Part shown: piece by piece, positions 35,017 through 44,818 of the stretch
Position numbering within the stretch: position 1 is the stretch's first letter
Layout of the letters: every line of letters starts with the position of its first letter
Assembly (NCBI GenBank): GCA_016647705.1
Contig: CM028328.1
Location: 3,745,311-3,809,310 of the forward strand
DNA from: Eucommia ulmoides
Taxonomy: Eukaryota; Streptophyta; Magnoliopsida; Garryales; Eucommiaceae
Length of the DNA stretch: 64,000 nt
Direction: 5' to 3'
Notes under the pieces: model-generated
What the model saw: the letters and a program-made list of their open reading frames with translations, nothing else
The model's database searches: none
What the model was told of the DNA's origin: nothing
Position numbers and translations under genes: made by a program

Positions 35017-35304
35017 ATGGCCCGGTCAAGTGAAGAATTGGAATACAAGGCAATGGCCCATACCACTCATGAGTTAACTTGGTTGAAACATGTGTTGAAA
35101 GAATTTGGATTTGAACACTCTTCACCTATGCACCTGGTATGTGATAATCAAACAACACTTTACGTTGCATCCAACCCAGTCTTCCTTGAGAGAATAAAAT
35201 ACATTGAAATTGATTGTCTCTTTATTCGAGAAAAATTGTTACAAAAGCAGATTGAGGCTAACCATGTAAATTCAGTTAATCAATTACCTAACAATTTCAG
35301 TTGA
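35017..35304 (+). pseudogene. Copia RNase H domain, C-terminal part
   Basis: A 95-residue open frame reads 'MARSSEELEYKAMAHTTHEL', 'TWLKHVLKEFGFEH' and 'HLVCDNQTTLYVASNPVFLE'. This is the standard Copia RNase H end (ARSSAEAEYRAMA, CDN-AA-IA-NPVFHERTKHIE). It removes RNA from the hybrid during reverse transcription in intact elements. Confidence 0.85.
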
Positions 35305-35439
35305 TCATTTCAATTTTTTATTTTTAGTTTTTGATTTTGAGTTTTACATAGGTGTTTAATTATTTAATTAGTTGGTTATGAATGTTATAACCTGAGGTAT
35401 AGAGGCAAATCTCTCCAAATGTACTAAATAATAAGCACT

Positions 35440-35520
35440 CTGTTGTTCTTTTTTTTTTTTTTTTTTTTTCTTTTTTTTTTCTTTGTTCTTTTTATTTTTT
35501 TATTTTTTTTATTGCATCTA
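35440..35520. repeat. Poly-T tract
   Basis: Long T-runs broken by single C, G or A residues directly downstream of the Copia RNase H. No other feature is seen between 35310 and 35745. Confidence 0.85.
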
Positions 35521-35744
35521 TTAAAATACATGCAAATTAATGTTCTAATTAGGGTTCTGTTATCAATTGCCACCTCATCGTTACCAACTACCAGACTCAG
35601 GCTATAGGTTTTCGATCACCGCTGGTCGTCAATCGTCTAACCTTCGGTTGCTAGAAATTTTTTAATTACATTACTAATTTTTTCATAATATTTTTTTTTT
35701 CTATCATATTTTTTAGTTACATATTTTAGCAAATATCAAGTGGA

Positions 35745-36325
35745 TTCAAGTTTACAACACTAGATTAGTGTGAAATCTATTCTCAAATACTTGAGAAAGA
35801 TTAAGGATAAATTTCTAGTCTATGGAAGAGGAGAGCTAGGAGTTAAAAGTTATACAGATATGGATTTCCAATTTGATGTGGATGACCAGAAGTCAATTTC
35901 GGGACTTGTGTTCATCATAAATGGTGGGTCGTTAACAAGAGAAGTTGTAAGCAATCTACAACTGCACATTCCACTACTACCGTTGAGTACATTACCACTT
36001 CTGATGCATCTAAAGAATGTGTATGCATTAAGAAGTTCATTTCTAGACTTCGGGTGGTTCTAACCGTTGAGTCGCCAATACATTTGCATTGTGAGAATAA
36101 TAGCACTATAGCTCAACCAAGATCTTAGTAGAATTCCAAGCACATAGAGCACCACTGCTATTTTATTATTGAAATCATGAGGATAAATGATGTCGACATC
36201 AAGAGGGTAGACTGAACAAATAATATAGCAGATCCACTCACCAAAGCTATGTCTTTGCAGCAGTTATATCGACATCTTCTAAAGATGAGTATTAGATATT
36301 GTTTCGATTGGCTATAATACTAGTG
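35745..36325 (+). pseudogene. Second Copia type: RNase H fragment
   Basis: The plus strand reads 'VKSILKYLRKIKDKFLVYGR', 'GELGVKSYTDMDFQFDVDDQ', 'KSISGLVFIINGG' and, after a frameshift, 'ENNSTIAQP', 'NNIADPLTKAMSLQQL' and a terminal 'IRYC'. These are the RNase H landmarks of a different (Tork-like) Copia family from the element at 31-35.3 kb. Upstream domains are absent. Downstream at 36374-36423 the 25-bp unit 'aaaggcttgtatttgtaaaatgt' occurs twice in tandem. Confidence 0.85.
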
Positions 36326-36649
36326 AGAAATTGTCGGATGTAAATTCTATACTCAATCTTATAATTTTAAATTAAAGGCTTGTATTTGTAAAATGTATTA
36401 AAGGCTTGTATTTGTAAAATGTTTCAATGTCAAGTATTAATAAAATATATCTATTTATATTATTCTTGCAATTACATTTAAGTGATGTTTGCAGTAGCAG
36501 AAACAAATTGAGGGCATTTTTTTGGCTTAAATTATTCCCTAAAAATGAATTGGAAATGTTGTTAAAAATATGAGATGGGCATTACCTTGAAATACCCTAC
36601 GTGGGCCATACTGAATTTTACCCTAAACTCTAATGAGCCTATTATGTTT

Positions 36650-36790
36650 TAGGTAACATTTGGCAGCATAAAATTGAAGTCTTAAAATTGGATTTCAAAA
36701 TAACCACATGTAAATTTTAAGACTTTTCGCATGCGTTCATTTTAAATTTTAATTTTAAATCTCCAATTCCATGAAACCAAACACTACATT
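36650..36790. mobile_element. MITE-like element, copy 1
   Basis: Ends 'gtaacatttggcagcataaaattgaagtc' and 'ccaattccatgaaaccaaacactac' are inverted repeats of one another, and the inside is AT-rich. A close relative with the same ends lies at 37804-37918. It sits at the 3' end of the receptor-kinase pseudogene. The superfamily was not determined. Confidence 0.6.
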
Positions 36791-36794
36791 AACG

Positions 36795-37100
36795 TCATCG
36801 AGGCTCAAGTAGTGAAATGGTAATTTCGTTCGAACAACCAGGTGGTCTCATGCCAGAGGAACTCTCAGTTTCGAAAATAGTCCTCTCTGTGAAGAAACCA
36901 GACTGTTTTGATTGGGCCAACAGGCCTTCACTTCCCAACATCATAACTACAAAAGACATGTCGGGCCTATCTTCAGGCTCTTGTTGGACGGACAACAAGC
37001 CCACGTGGATATATCAAAGGACTTCTATGAAGGAGCGCGAGTTACCCATATGTGAATCTATCATTTCATCAGACCTTCCTTCTTTGTGGAGTCTCCACGC
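36795..37100 (-). pseudogene. Receptor kinase exon 7: C-lobe and tail, with stop
   Basis: Starts 'AWRLHKEGRSDEMIDSHMGN', 'SRSFIEVL' and then TGA at 37014-37016. It continues '[19 protein letters not shown]', '[18 protein letters not shown]' and ends '[11 protein letters not shown]'. The usual residue at the stop is arginine (E-V-L-R-C-I-H-V-G), so CGA->TGA is the likely lesion. It would remove kinase subdomain XI and the C-terminal tail. The acceptor 'tttgtag' is intact. Confidence 0.92.
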
Positions 37101-37520
37101 CTACAAAAAAATTGAACCTTCATGAGTTGTAATGAACATTATTTATACAGGAGGTGGAAAGACTTGGATACAATTTGATAACGTTTTTTTCTCTCACTAT
37201 TTTTATAATAAACAAGCTAATCCATCAAAAAACCAATATTATATTTGACAATAGAAAACAGTTTTTGCTATCCATTTAAGATCTCTTCATTCAAAGAATG
37301 TGAAAAAAAAAAAAGACTCTAATAGATCGGTCTCTTAAAATATAAAAATAAAAAAAATAATAATATTTTTTGTTTTTCAAAAGAATTACTAAAACTCATT
37401 TTTTTACTTTTAATATTATTTCAAGTGTAAAACAAAGCTTACTTTTTTTTTTTGTTAAGTTTTATTTAAAACTCAAAAAAAAAAAAAAAACATAAAAACT
37501 ATTACCAAACAATGACTTAC

Positions 37521-37671
37521 ATGACCAAGGAGATTATGTTGGTGGTCTCGGTGAATGAATTTGCGATTTCTCTTTCCACTCATGATCTCTAATACTAAAA
37601 CACTGAAGCTGAAAACATCGGATTTAATAGAGAAAGTCCCATCTGCTGCATACTCCGAAGACATATAGCCA
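37521..37671 (-). pseudogene. Receptor kinase exon 6: activation segment
   Basis: Reads, after joining with the previous exon, '[20 protein letters not shown]', '[19 protein letters not shown]' and 'NLLGH'. Family members have M-S-P-E or M-A-P-E here, so the proline of the A/S-P-E motif has become serine. The aspartate of 'KSDVFSF' that ties the C-lobe is present. Acceptor 'ttgtag' and donor 'gtaagt' are good. Confidence 0.92.
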
Positions 37672-37803
37672 CTACAAAAGAATTTATTTTTTACCCCCCG
37701 AAAGAAAAGAAAAAAAAAACTTAATCGGAGAACAGAGTTTTTGAAGATACTGTTCTATGAGAGAACCACAATCTATTTTAACAGGCGTTGAAAATAAGTT
37801 TAG

Positions 37804-37918
37804 CTAACATTTGGTAGCGCATAATTCAAGTCTCGGAATTGGAATTGAAGATAAACACGTGCATTCATTTCTAATTCCAATTCTGAGTGGATCCAATCCA
37901 TGAAACCAAATATTACTT
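37804..37918. mobile_element. MITE-like element, copy 2 (intron)
   Basis: Ends 'taacatttggtagcgcataat' and 'ccatgaaaccaaatatta' are inverted repeats and match the ends at 36650-36790. It sits in the intron between the catalytic-loop and activation-segment exons, immediately next to the exon 5 donor at 37920. The inside has a palindromic 'ggaattggaattgaag'/'ctaattccaattctgag'. Confidence 0.6.
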
Positions 37919-37920
37919 AC

Positions 37921-38183
<263 letters not shown>

Positions 38184-38666
38184 TTAGTACTTGGATGCAT
38201 GATTGTTAACCCAGCATTAAGGCCCCATATGTTTAGCATTCATGTTTCTGTTCTGCTTCTTGACTTTAGAACATATATTTACGAACAACAAAGTTTTTTT
38301 TCCCAAATATTTTGTTCCTATTCCAAGGACTCTGGTAATAAAATTAGTAATTTTGGAACAGAAAAAAAACAAAATTTGGAACAAAAACAAAAATAAGGGG
38401 AAAATTTGTCTATTCCATTCCCTTAATTTTTAGAACAAATGTCTATGAACATAACAAAAACATTTTTTTTTTCCCTAAAATTTTGCGAATGACCGAAATT
38501 TTGGGTGAACAAAAATAGAAATTTAGGAACATATCAACGGAAACACAAAATAAACGCCACATAAACCACAAAAGCTTGAAGCAATTTTCATTGAAAAAAG
38601 CAAGTATATCCTCTTATGTAGAAACGACTATGGAATATAAGTCATGATGGTAGTAGATAGACAAAC

Positions 38667-38877
38667 CGAATATATATAAATCGAGGCTCTTGTTGGGCAA
38701 GTATTCATAAATCAACATCTTTTCTTCTTCTTGAATGCAGCATCCTACAAGCTTCACAAGATTCCGATGTTGAAGTTTAGCAATACAAATAACTTCATTC
38801 TGAAACTCGTTGAGTCCTTGAGCAGAAGTCCTAGAGAGTTGCTTCACAACAATTTCTTTCCCCTCCTCCAGCACACC
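38667..38877 (-). pseudogene. Receptor kinase exon 4: kinase N-lobe
   Basis: Begins '[20 protein letters not shown]' after a CAG acceptor and continues '[20 protein letters not shown]', '[20 protein letters not shown]', '[10 protein letters not shown]'. The ATP-anchoring lysine (V-V-K) and the helix-C glutamate (N-E-V) are both present. The donor is 'gtttgt', a legal but weak GT. No stop lies in the exon. Confidence 0.93.
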
Positions 38878-39226
38878 CTGAATATCATTATGTTGTGTTA
38901 TCTTCATCAAAAGAAAACTAGGGCTAAGGTAGAGTTTGGAGGCACAAAATTTAGGTTTTGCAATTGAAACTAGAAATGAATGCATGTAAAAATATATAGC
39001 AAAGAAAATATGAATTCATTTCGAATTTCAATTACAAGGCCCCATTTGCATACAACCAAACACTACCTAAAGACATGCTCAATCCTAAATATACTTCTTC
39101 AAGATAAACATGTCTACTTTCAAAGAACTATATATAATTATACAATAAAACACTCAATTTTTATCTAATGAGATATTTTACACCATTGGATCAAAATCTA
39201 GATCTAAATGTTCATCGATGATACAA

Positions 39227-39231
39227 ATCAC
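39227..39231 (+). repeat. Target-site duplication ATCAC, left
   Basis: Five bases directly before the 5' LTR, matched at 42385-42389 directly after the 3' LTR. This is the length expected for Copia integration and confirms a single intact insertion. Confidence 0.9.
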
Positions 39232-42200
39232 TATTAGAGTTATTATTATTTAGTATTAACGGCAGAATATACTTTTTTCTACTTTCTAAATCTTTAAGAT
39301 TGCAAGTCTATTTAAATTATATTTTCTAAATAGTCTGTTATACTTTTGTATTCATTATTCACATAAAATAAACCCTAACCTCCTTTTCTTTTTTCACTCT
39401 AAACTTTATGTTATTCATTGACCTTCACATGGTATCATAGTCTAATCTAATGGAAGAAAGTTTGATCTCATCCACAACGACTGTATGGATCAAGCGTCCA
39501 ACATCCGTACAACTATGATTTTTGGTGTCCGTACAATTTTGGCTTCTGCACAACTCTAGTTTGATTTTTCTACAACAAATCATCGTATCGTTTCTGGTAT
39601 TTGATTTTCTTTCACCGTCCACTTCGTTTAATGATTTTATTTTGTCAGTATTGGTAATGACTTTTAAAAGGGATGCTTCACTTTAATTTATTAGTATGAG
39701 ATTGGATGGGGAAAAATATTCGTATTGGAGTTATGTGATGAATTTCTCAAAGGCAAAAAAATGGAGAGTTATATTATTGGTACATTGGTTAAACCCAAAG
39801 ATCAAAAGGTTGAAGATTATATAGCTTCGTTAGACACCTAAGAGGTAAACAACTCGAAAATTATCACTTGGATTAACAACTCTATTGATCATTTGATTGG
39901 TATGCAATTGGTAAAGTATGAATATGCTAAAAAGGTCTGGAAACATCAATCAAGTCCATACACACAGTCTAACTTTGCAAAATAATACCAATTATAATCT
40001 AATATTAGAGCATTGAAATAGAATGATATGAGTGTTCAACAATTCTACTCTCCTATGACAGATTTTTGGGATAAATTGGCCTATACAGAATCTGCAAAAT
40101 TACGAGTGTGTACTTTGTATATTACACGTAGAGAAGAACAACGTTTGGTCTAATTTCTTATGGCATTACATAATGATATTGAGGGACTTCGTGGGACTAA
40201 TTATTCACTGTTGTCCATACTTTTGTTAACTTGCTCTACTATTTGAGTATTTATAGATTATTGTGTGACTTGAGAAACAAAAGGAATATTATTGGTTTGT
40301 TCCAGTTGTACAAAACCTATGTGTCCCGTTATGTTATGTTTCTTGAGTATATACTATTCTTTTCTATTCCTGCTAGTACACACAACTTGACCAAATTTGA
40401 CCTAAATTCCATTGATCATTTCTCTAATGAAACATGACAATTTTTCTCCTTAAAACTTGTGCACTACACATATTGACCCACTTTTTCCATCCCCTCCAAC
40501 AATTGACCAAGCACTTTCTCAGATTGTGGATCCCCCTCCTCACCATCCTTAGTGCATTCGTAATTCTACTCATATAGCAGATTTTGTTTGCTCTTGTTAT
40601 TCATTGTTTTTTTACTTCATTTTTAGCCTCTACTCATTGTCTCTTTGAGCTTTCGTCATATAAAGATATAGCTCTTAATCCGCATAGGTAAGAGGCTATG
40701 GCTGAGAAAATCCCTGCTTTGCACAAGAAGGATACTTGGGATTTGGTAGTTTTACCACCTCGTAATAATACAATTGGTTTTTGTTTGGTCTACAAAATTA
40801 AAACCAAATATAATAGTTCAATTGAGCGGGAGAAAGCTCGATTGGTTGCTAAGGAATTTTCTCAATAATATAATATGGATATGAGGAGACCTTTGCTCCG
40901 GTTGAAAAATTAACAATTGTTCAAACTCTTATTCCAATTACATTTGTTCGTCAATGGTATATTTCTCAGGTGGATGTTAAAAATGCATTTTTGGTGATCT
41001 TCAAAAAGAAGTTTACATCACTCCTACTGGCATTTCTCATGAGTCTGGAGAAGTTTACAACCTCAAGAAAGCTCTATATGGTCTTAAAAACTTAAACAAA
41101 TACATCAAGCCTGATTTGAGAAGCTTTCTATTGTGACTGTTTCTCTTGTTTTTTGCCCAAGTAATTGTAATTCTAATCTGTTTATAAAGTGTACCACCAC
41201 GGGCCATATTCTACTATCTTTATATGTTGATGACATGATTATTATTAGTGATGATGCTGATGAAATTGCAGTATTGAAACCAGAATTATCTCATCAATTT
41301 GAAATGAAGGATTTGGGGGTTTTACACTACTTTCTGGATATTGAAATAGCATTCTCTCCAAAAAGATATATTTTCTCTTGGTCTAAATATACAACTAGAA
41401 TTCTTCAGCATACCCATCTTATGAATACTAGGACAATTGATATTCTTCTAGAGCTGAATGTTTCCTATTCACCATCTGATGGTACTCCTTTACCAGATCC
41501 TACTTTGTATTACACTATTGTTGGCAATTTGGTCTATCTTACTATTACTCGCCTAGACATAACCCACGTTGTTCACATCGTCAGTCAGTTTGTCACTTCT
41601 CCTACTACAGTTCATTGGGTTGTTGTTCTTCTTACCCTTCGGTATATTAAGGGCGCCCTCTTTTAAAGCCCCTTGGTTCCATCGACCTTGTATTTGGAGT
41701 TACATGTCTATTATGCTAATTGGTCTAGCGATCCCACAAATTGCAAGTCTGTCACAAGTTTTTGTATATTTTTTGGCAATTTTCTTATTTCATGGAAGAG
41801 CAAGAAGCAGACCGTTATTTCTAGATCTTTCAAGAAGCTAGGTATCGTGCAATGATGGCATCCACTACCATCAAAGTAGTTTGGTTTCTGTGGTTACTTG
41901 AAGAGATGGGTGTTTCTCCTTCTCATCCCACCCTCATGTATTGTTATTACAAGATTGCTATTCAGATTGCTCACAACTCAATCTTTCATGAATGGACTAG
42001 GCACATCAAGATTGATTGTCATCTTCCTCGTCATCACCTTCAACATGGCACCACTGCTTTGCCTTTCATGTCATCCTCCATGCAAATTGCCGAGTTGTCT
42101 AACAAGTTGCGTTCTATTTAGTGCTTCAATTTTTGGTTGCCAAACTCTTGATTCTTCTTGCAACCACATCTTGAGTTTGAGATGAGATATTTGAGTTACT

Positions 42201-42384
42201 ATTATTAAGTATTAAAGGTAGAATAAACTTTTCTTCGCTTTATATGTCTTTCTATGATAAGTCTATGTAAATTATCTTTTCTAGTTATTTTTTTGTACTT
42301 TTGTATTCATTATTAATATATAATAAACCCTACATTCCATTTATCTTTTCTCACTAAAGTATGTGTTATTTATTGATCTTCACA
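39232..42384 (+). mobile_element. Short Copia element with target duplication, in receptor-kinase intron
   Basis: The 5' LTR 39232-39429 and 3' LTR 42188-42384 (about 198 bp each, roughly 80% alike by eye) are flanked by the 5-bp duplication ATCAC at 39227-39231 and 42385-42389. The primer-binding site 'tggtatcatag' starts at 39430. Inside are a gag remnant (39700-40230) and RT/RNase H pieces (40680-42120), but the integrase is largely missing, so at 3.15 kb it is a deletion derivative. It is antisense to the pseudogene. LTR divergence indicates an old insertion. Confidence 0.9.
40680..42120 (+). pseudogene. Copia RT and RNase H of the short element
   Basis: Reads 'EAMAEKIPALHKKDTWDLV' and 'EKARLVAKEFSQ', then in 41133-41666 'LLSLYVDDMIIISDDADE', 'HQFEMKDLGVLHYFLDIEIA' and 'YYTIVGNLVYLTITRLDI'. 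Frameshifted RNase H pieces follow to about 42120. The Y-V-D-D catalytic box is intact in this 177-residue open stretch, but stops and frameshifts upstream (for example after 'KEFSQ') and downstream break the polyprotein. Confidence 0.85.
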
Positions 42385-42389
42385 ATCAC
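42385..42389 (+). repeat. Target-site duplication ATCAC, right
   Basis: Second copy of the 5-bp duplication next to the 3' LTR end 'gatcttcaca'. Confidence 0.9.
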
Positions 42390-42684
42390 AACACATTTTA
42401 CAATTTAAACATTTTCAACCATCAAATGAACACATAAACAATAGGATATTTTATATTGTTGGGTCAAATGGAAATAAGACTTTAGTGGAATTAGGGTTGA
42501 TTATTTAATTATCGCTACCTCATCTCTCTTTATTCTATCAACTACATCTTTCTCTCTCTTTGTCCATTCTTTCTCTTAATTTAATTATTTAAATTAAAAC
42601 TCATGCCTTCAAACATGGGCATACACTAGTATACATACATATACACACATACATACATATATCGTTCAATTGTTTATTTTTTAC

Positions 42685-42842
42685 CTTATAAACAGGTCCA
42701 AATCCTCCCTCTCCAAGCTTATTGTTGATAGAAAAGTTATTGGTAGCCTTCACTATAGTAGATAAGTCGAAAAGTGGAAATTCAAGATCTTCCTTCGGAA
42801 TTTCATTTGTGTAATCTTGTTCTAAATGAAAAACTGTTATTC
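42685..42842 (-). pseudogene. Receptor kinase exon 3: juxtamembrane and P-loop
   Basis: Reads '[20 protein letters not shown]', '[16 protein letters not shown]'. The glycine-rich ATP-binding loop GEGGFGPV is intact and the preceding 'ATNNFS' is standard for plant RLKs. The frame is open through the exon, with acceptor 'ttgcag' and donor 'gtaaaa'. The intron that follows now holds a Copia element (39232-42384). Confidence 0.93.
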
Positions 42843-43015
42843 CTGCAATACAACGGATCAGGTTTTACTCATTTGAGAGAAATAACCTCAAGCAAGATAC
42901 TGATTTTCTAAAATTTTAGTATTGGTTTTCAAGGAAAAAAATGCCATTATATTTGCAATAGAAAGAATAATAACAAAGAATTCAAGTTTACAAGATGATG
43001 GCTCAACTAGTTTAC

Positions 43016-43174
43016 CTTCCCTCTCTTGCTACATGTTCTTCTTCCTCTTTTTAATATACATGGCAAGGGCCAAGCCTAGCAAAACAACTCCAACCAAAAC
43101 TGACAAGCTTATTACAATAGCTGCTCTTTTCTTCCCTTTGGAGCTAAATCGAGAGAGGGAGACAGTAGCATTTC
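43016..43174 (-). pseudogene. Receptor kinase exon 2: transmembrane segment
   Basis: Reads 'GNATVSLSRFSSKGKKRA', then the hydrophobic span 'IVISLSVLVGVVLLGLALAM' and the basic stop-transfer 'YIKKRKKNM'. The next codon is TAG at 43029-43031, followed by 'QEREG' before the donor, where family members keep an open frame; a CAG->TAG change would explain it. Acceptor 'tatag' and donor 'gtaaac' are present. Confidence 0.88.
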
Positions 43175-43226
43175 CTATATCCAAATGAATTTTATGAAAC
43201 CATAATTCCGATCTCAAAATATATAG

Positions 43227-44036
43227 GTGTTGTTTAGTTTAGTTTTTGAAAACTATTTTTGAAAATTTTGAATAATAATTTGGTTTAGTTTTTAGAAAGA
43301 AAATATTTATTAATAAGAAGTTAAACCCAAGAACCCCTTGTTGTTTCGACAAGTACCCAGGTCATTTCAATAATACATGATACACACTTATCACATTTTG
43401 ACAAAACAAATATCCTTGCAACGGAATTTTTTTTATTTTCTACTCTCTCTGTCTCCTTTCTCTATTTCTATTTTCTATTTTTTTTTACTTTTATTTTGTT
43501 TTATTTTTGTTTTTTTATTTTTAATTCTTTAGTTTTTGGGTATGGTTTTATGGGAAAATAAAAATTAAAAATCATGGAAAAAAAGAATATATATATAGTG
43601 TATTTTTGTCAATAAATTTGGTAGGGGGTGTCTCAAGTAACTAGACTGAAAAGACAGGGGATATGTTAGGCATTATTGTCAAAATGACAGGAGGTGTCTT
43701 AGGTTTAAACTCTTATTAATCTGTTAAAAATTTAAAAAGTAAAAGTGATGTAATTGATTAAAATATGATGTTGAAAAAGAGAGAGAAATTGATATTTGTT
43801 GGGGGTGAAAATGTGGTATAGAAACCTTTAGAAAAAAAAAAAGATATAAAAAATTAAATTAAATTTATAAAATTATAAAACTATGAAATTAAAAGAAGAT
43901 ATGTGATAAACTGAGTGGCGTGAAAATTATTTTGTAGAAGTGTTTTTGAGTTATATTATTTCAAAAAAAAAAATATATATATATATATATTTTAAGTTAT
44001 TGAAAACAGTATCTCTGTAACAAACCAAACAGGACC
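43227..44036. mobile_element. Possible hAT-like MITE in intron 1 of the pseudogene
   Basis: 'ggtgttgtttagtttagttttt' at the left and the reverse complement of 'accaaacaggacc' at the right ('ggtcctgtttggtttg') look like diverged terminal inverted repeats of a common plant intronic element. No matching 8-bp duplication was seen, so this is tentative. A nested piece at 43500-43700 resembles 3781-3960. Confidence 0.35.
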
Positions 44037-44533
44037 ATAAGAATTCAAATATATTTTCAATTAAAAAATTGTTGACAAACTACTTTCAAAGTGATCTAAT
44101 AGTCACAAAATATGAAAGTGACAAATGTTAAGAATTTCTAAATTAAAATCATAAGATGTTAAGTGAAATAACTCTACTTTGCAAAGCCTCACAATTTTGA
44201 CATGGGATTTTAACACACACCTTCACGTGCAATCCCATCTTGCACGTGATGAAATCAAATAATGTAAGAGTTAAGACAAACATTCAAACAATCAGGGACA
44301 AACGAACGAGACTTCTCAAACTTAACTCTGATACCTTGTTAGGAGATTCTAACTTAAAACCATATAATATTTAGTGGAGTAACTTTTTTCATATATAAAT
44401 TATTTTGAGAAGTCTCATAAATTCAATATGGAATTTTAATAATAAAATAAAAGAGAGTGAAAACAATTATGATAGAATCTAGAGGGAGAATAAATTTTGA
44501 AGTCAATTTATAGATATTGCTAGAGATTCATAC

Positions 44534-44818
44534 CTAATTCGGATGAAGCCATCCTAATGAAAATATCTTGGCCATTTTTAGCCCATACCCTGACGTCAAT
44601 CAAATCCCCAAACCAGAGCAAGCAACCACTTCCTCCATCTCTTACGTCTAAATTTGCATAAGCCATACAAGAACATTTGTGGGAGCACATAATTTCACAT
44701 TCCTGTAAGTCCATGCTCTCGTTCAACCTAGAGTACCTTGTATCTGGCAATTTAATGCCCGAGTACTTGAGAAACCTATCTCTACCATGACAATTCAATG
44801 TCGTTTTTCGAACACAAC
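44534..44818 (-). pseudogene. Receptor kinase exon 1 remnant: PAN domain
   Basis: Reads '[20 protein letters not shown]', '[20 protein letters not shown]' and '[15 protein letters not shown]'. This is the end of the S-locus glycoprotein region and the cysteine-rich PAN/apple domain that helps receptor dimerisation in this family. All expected cysteines in this part are visible and there is no stop. The exon begins directly at the LTR junction at 44818/44819 inside the conserved C-V-R-K-T motif, so the B-lectin and upstream parts are cut off. The donor 'ttag|gtatga' is intact. Confidence 0.93.

Larger units (their letters stand above)
30988..35310 (+). mobile_element. Copia element, copy 2 (gag to RNase H, decayed)
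   Basis: A 5' LTR remnant (30988-31113, with 'attataaatagagagaga') is followed by the primer-binding site 'tggtatcgagagc' at about 31115. The order of domains is gag, protease/pre-integrase ('DHMSGTSSLFTHIQSSFSLY', with the protease D-S-G-A-like site reading D-Y-A-A), integrase, RT and RNase H, all broken by frameshifts and stops. The 31592-33570 part is repeated at 22230-24207. No 3' LTR was found. Confidence 0.85.
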
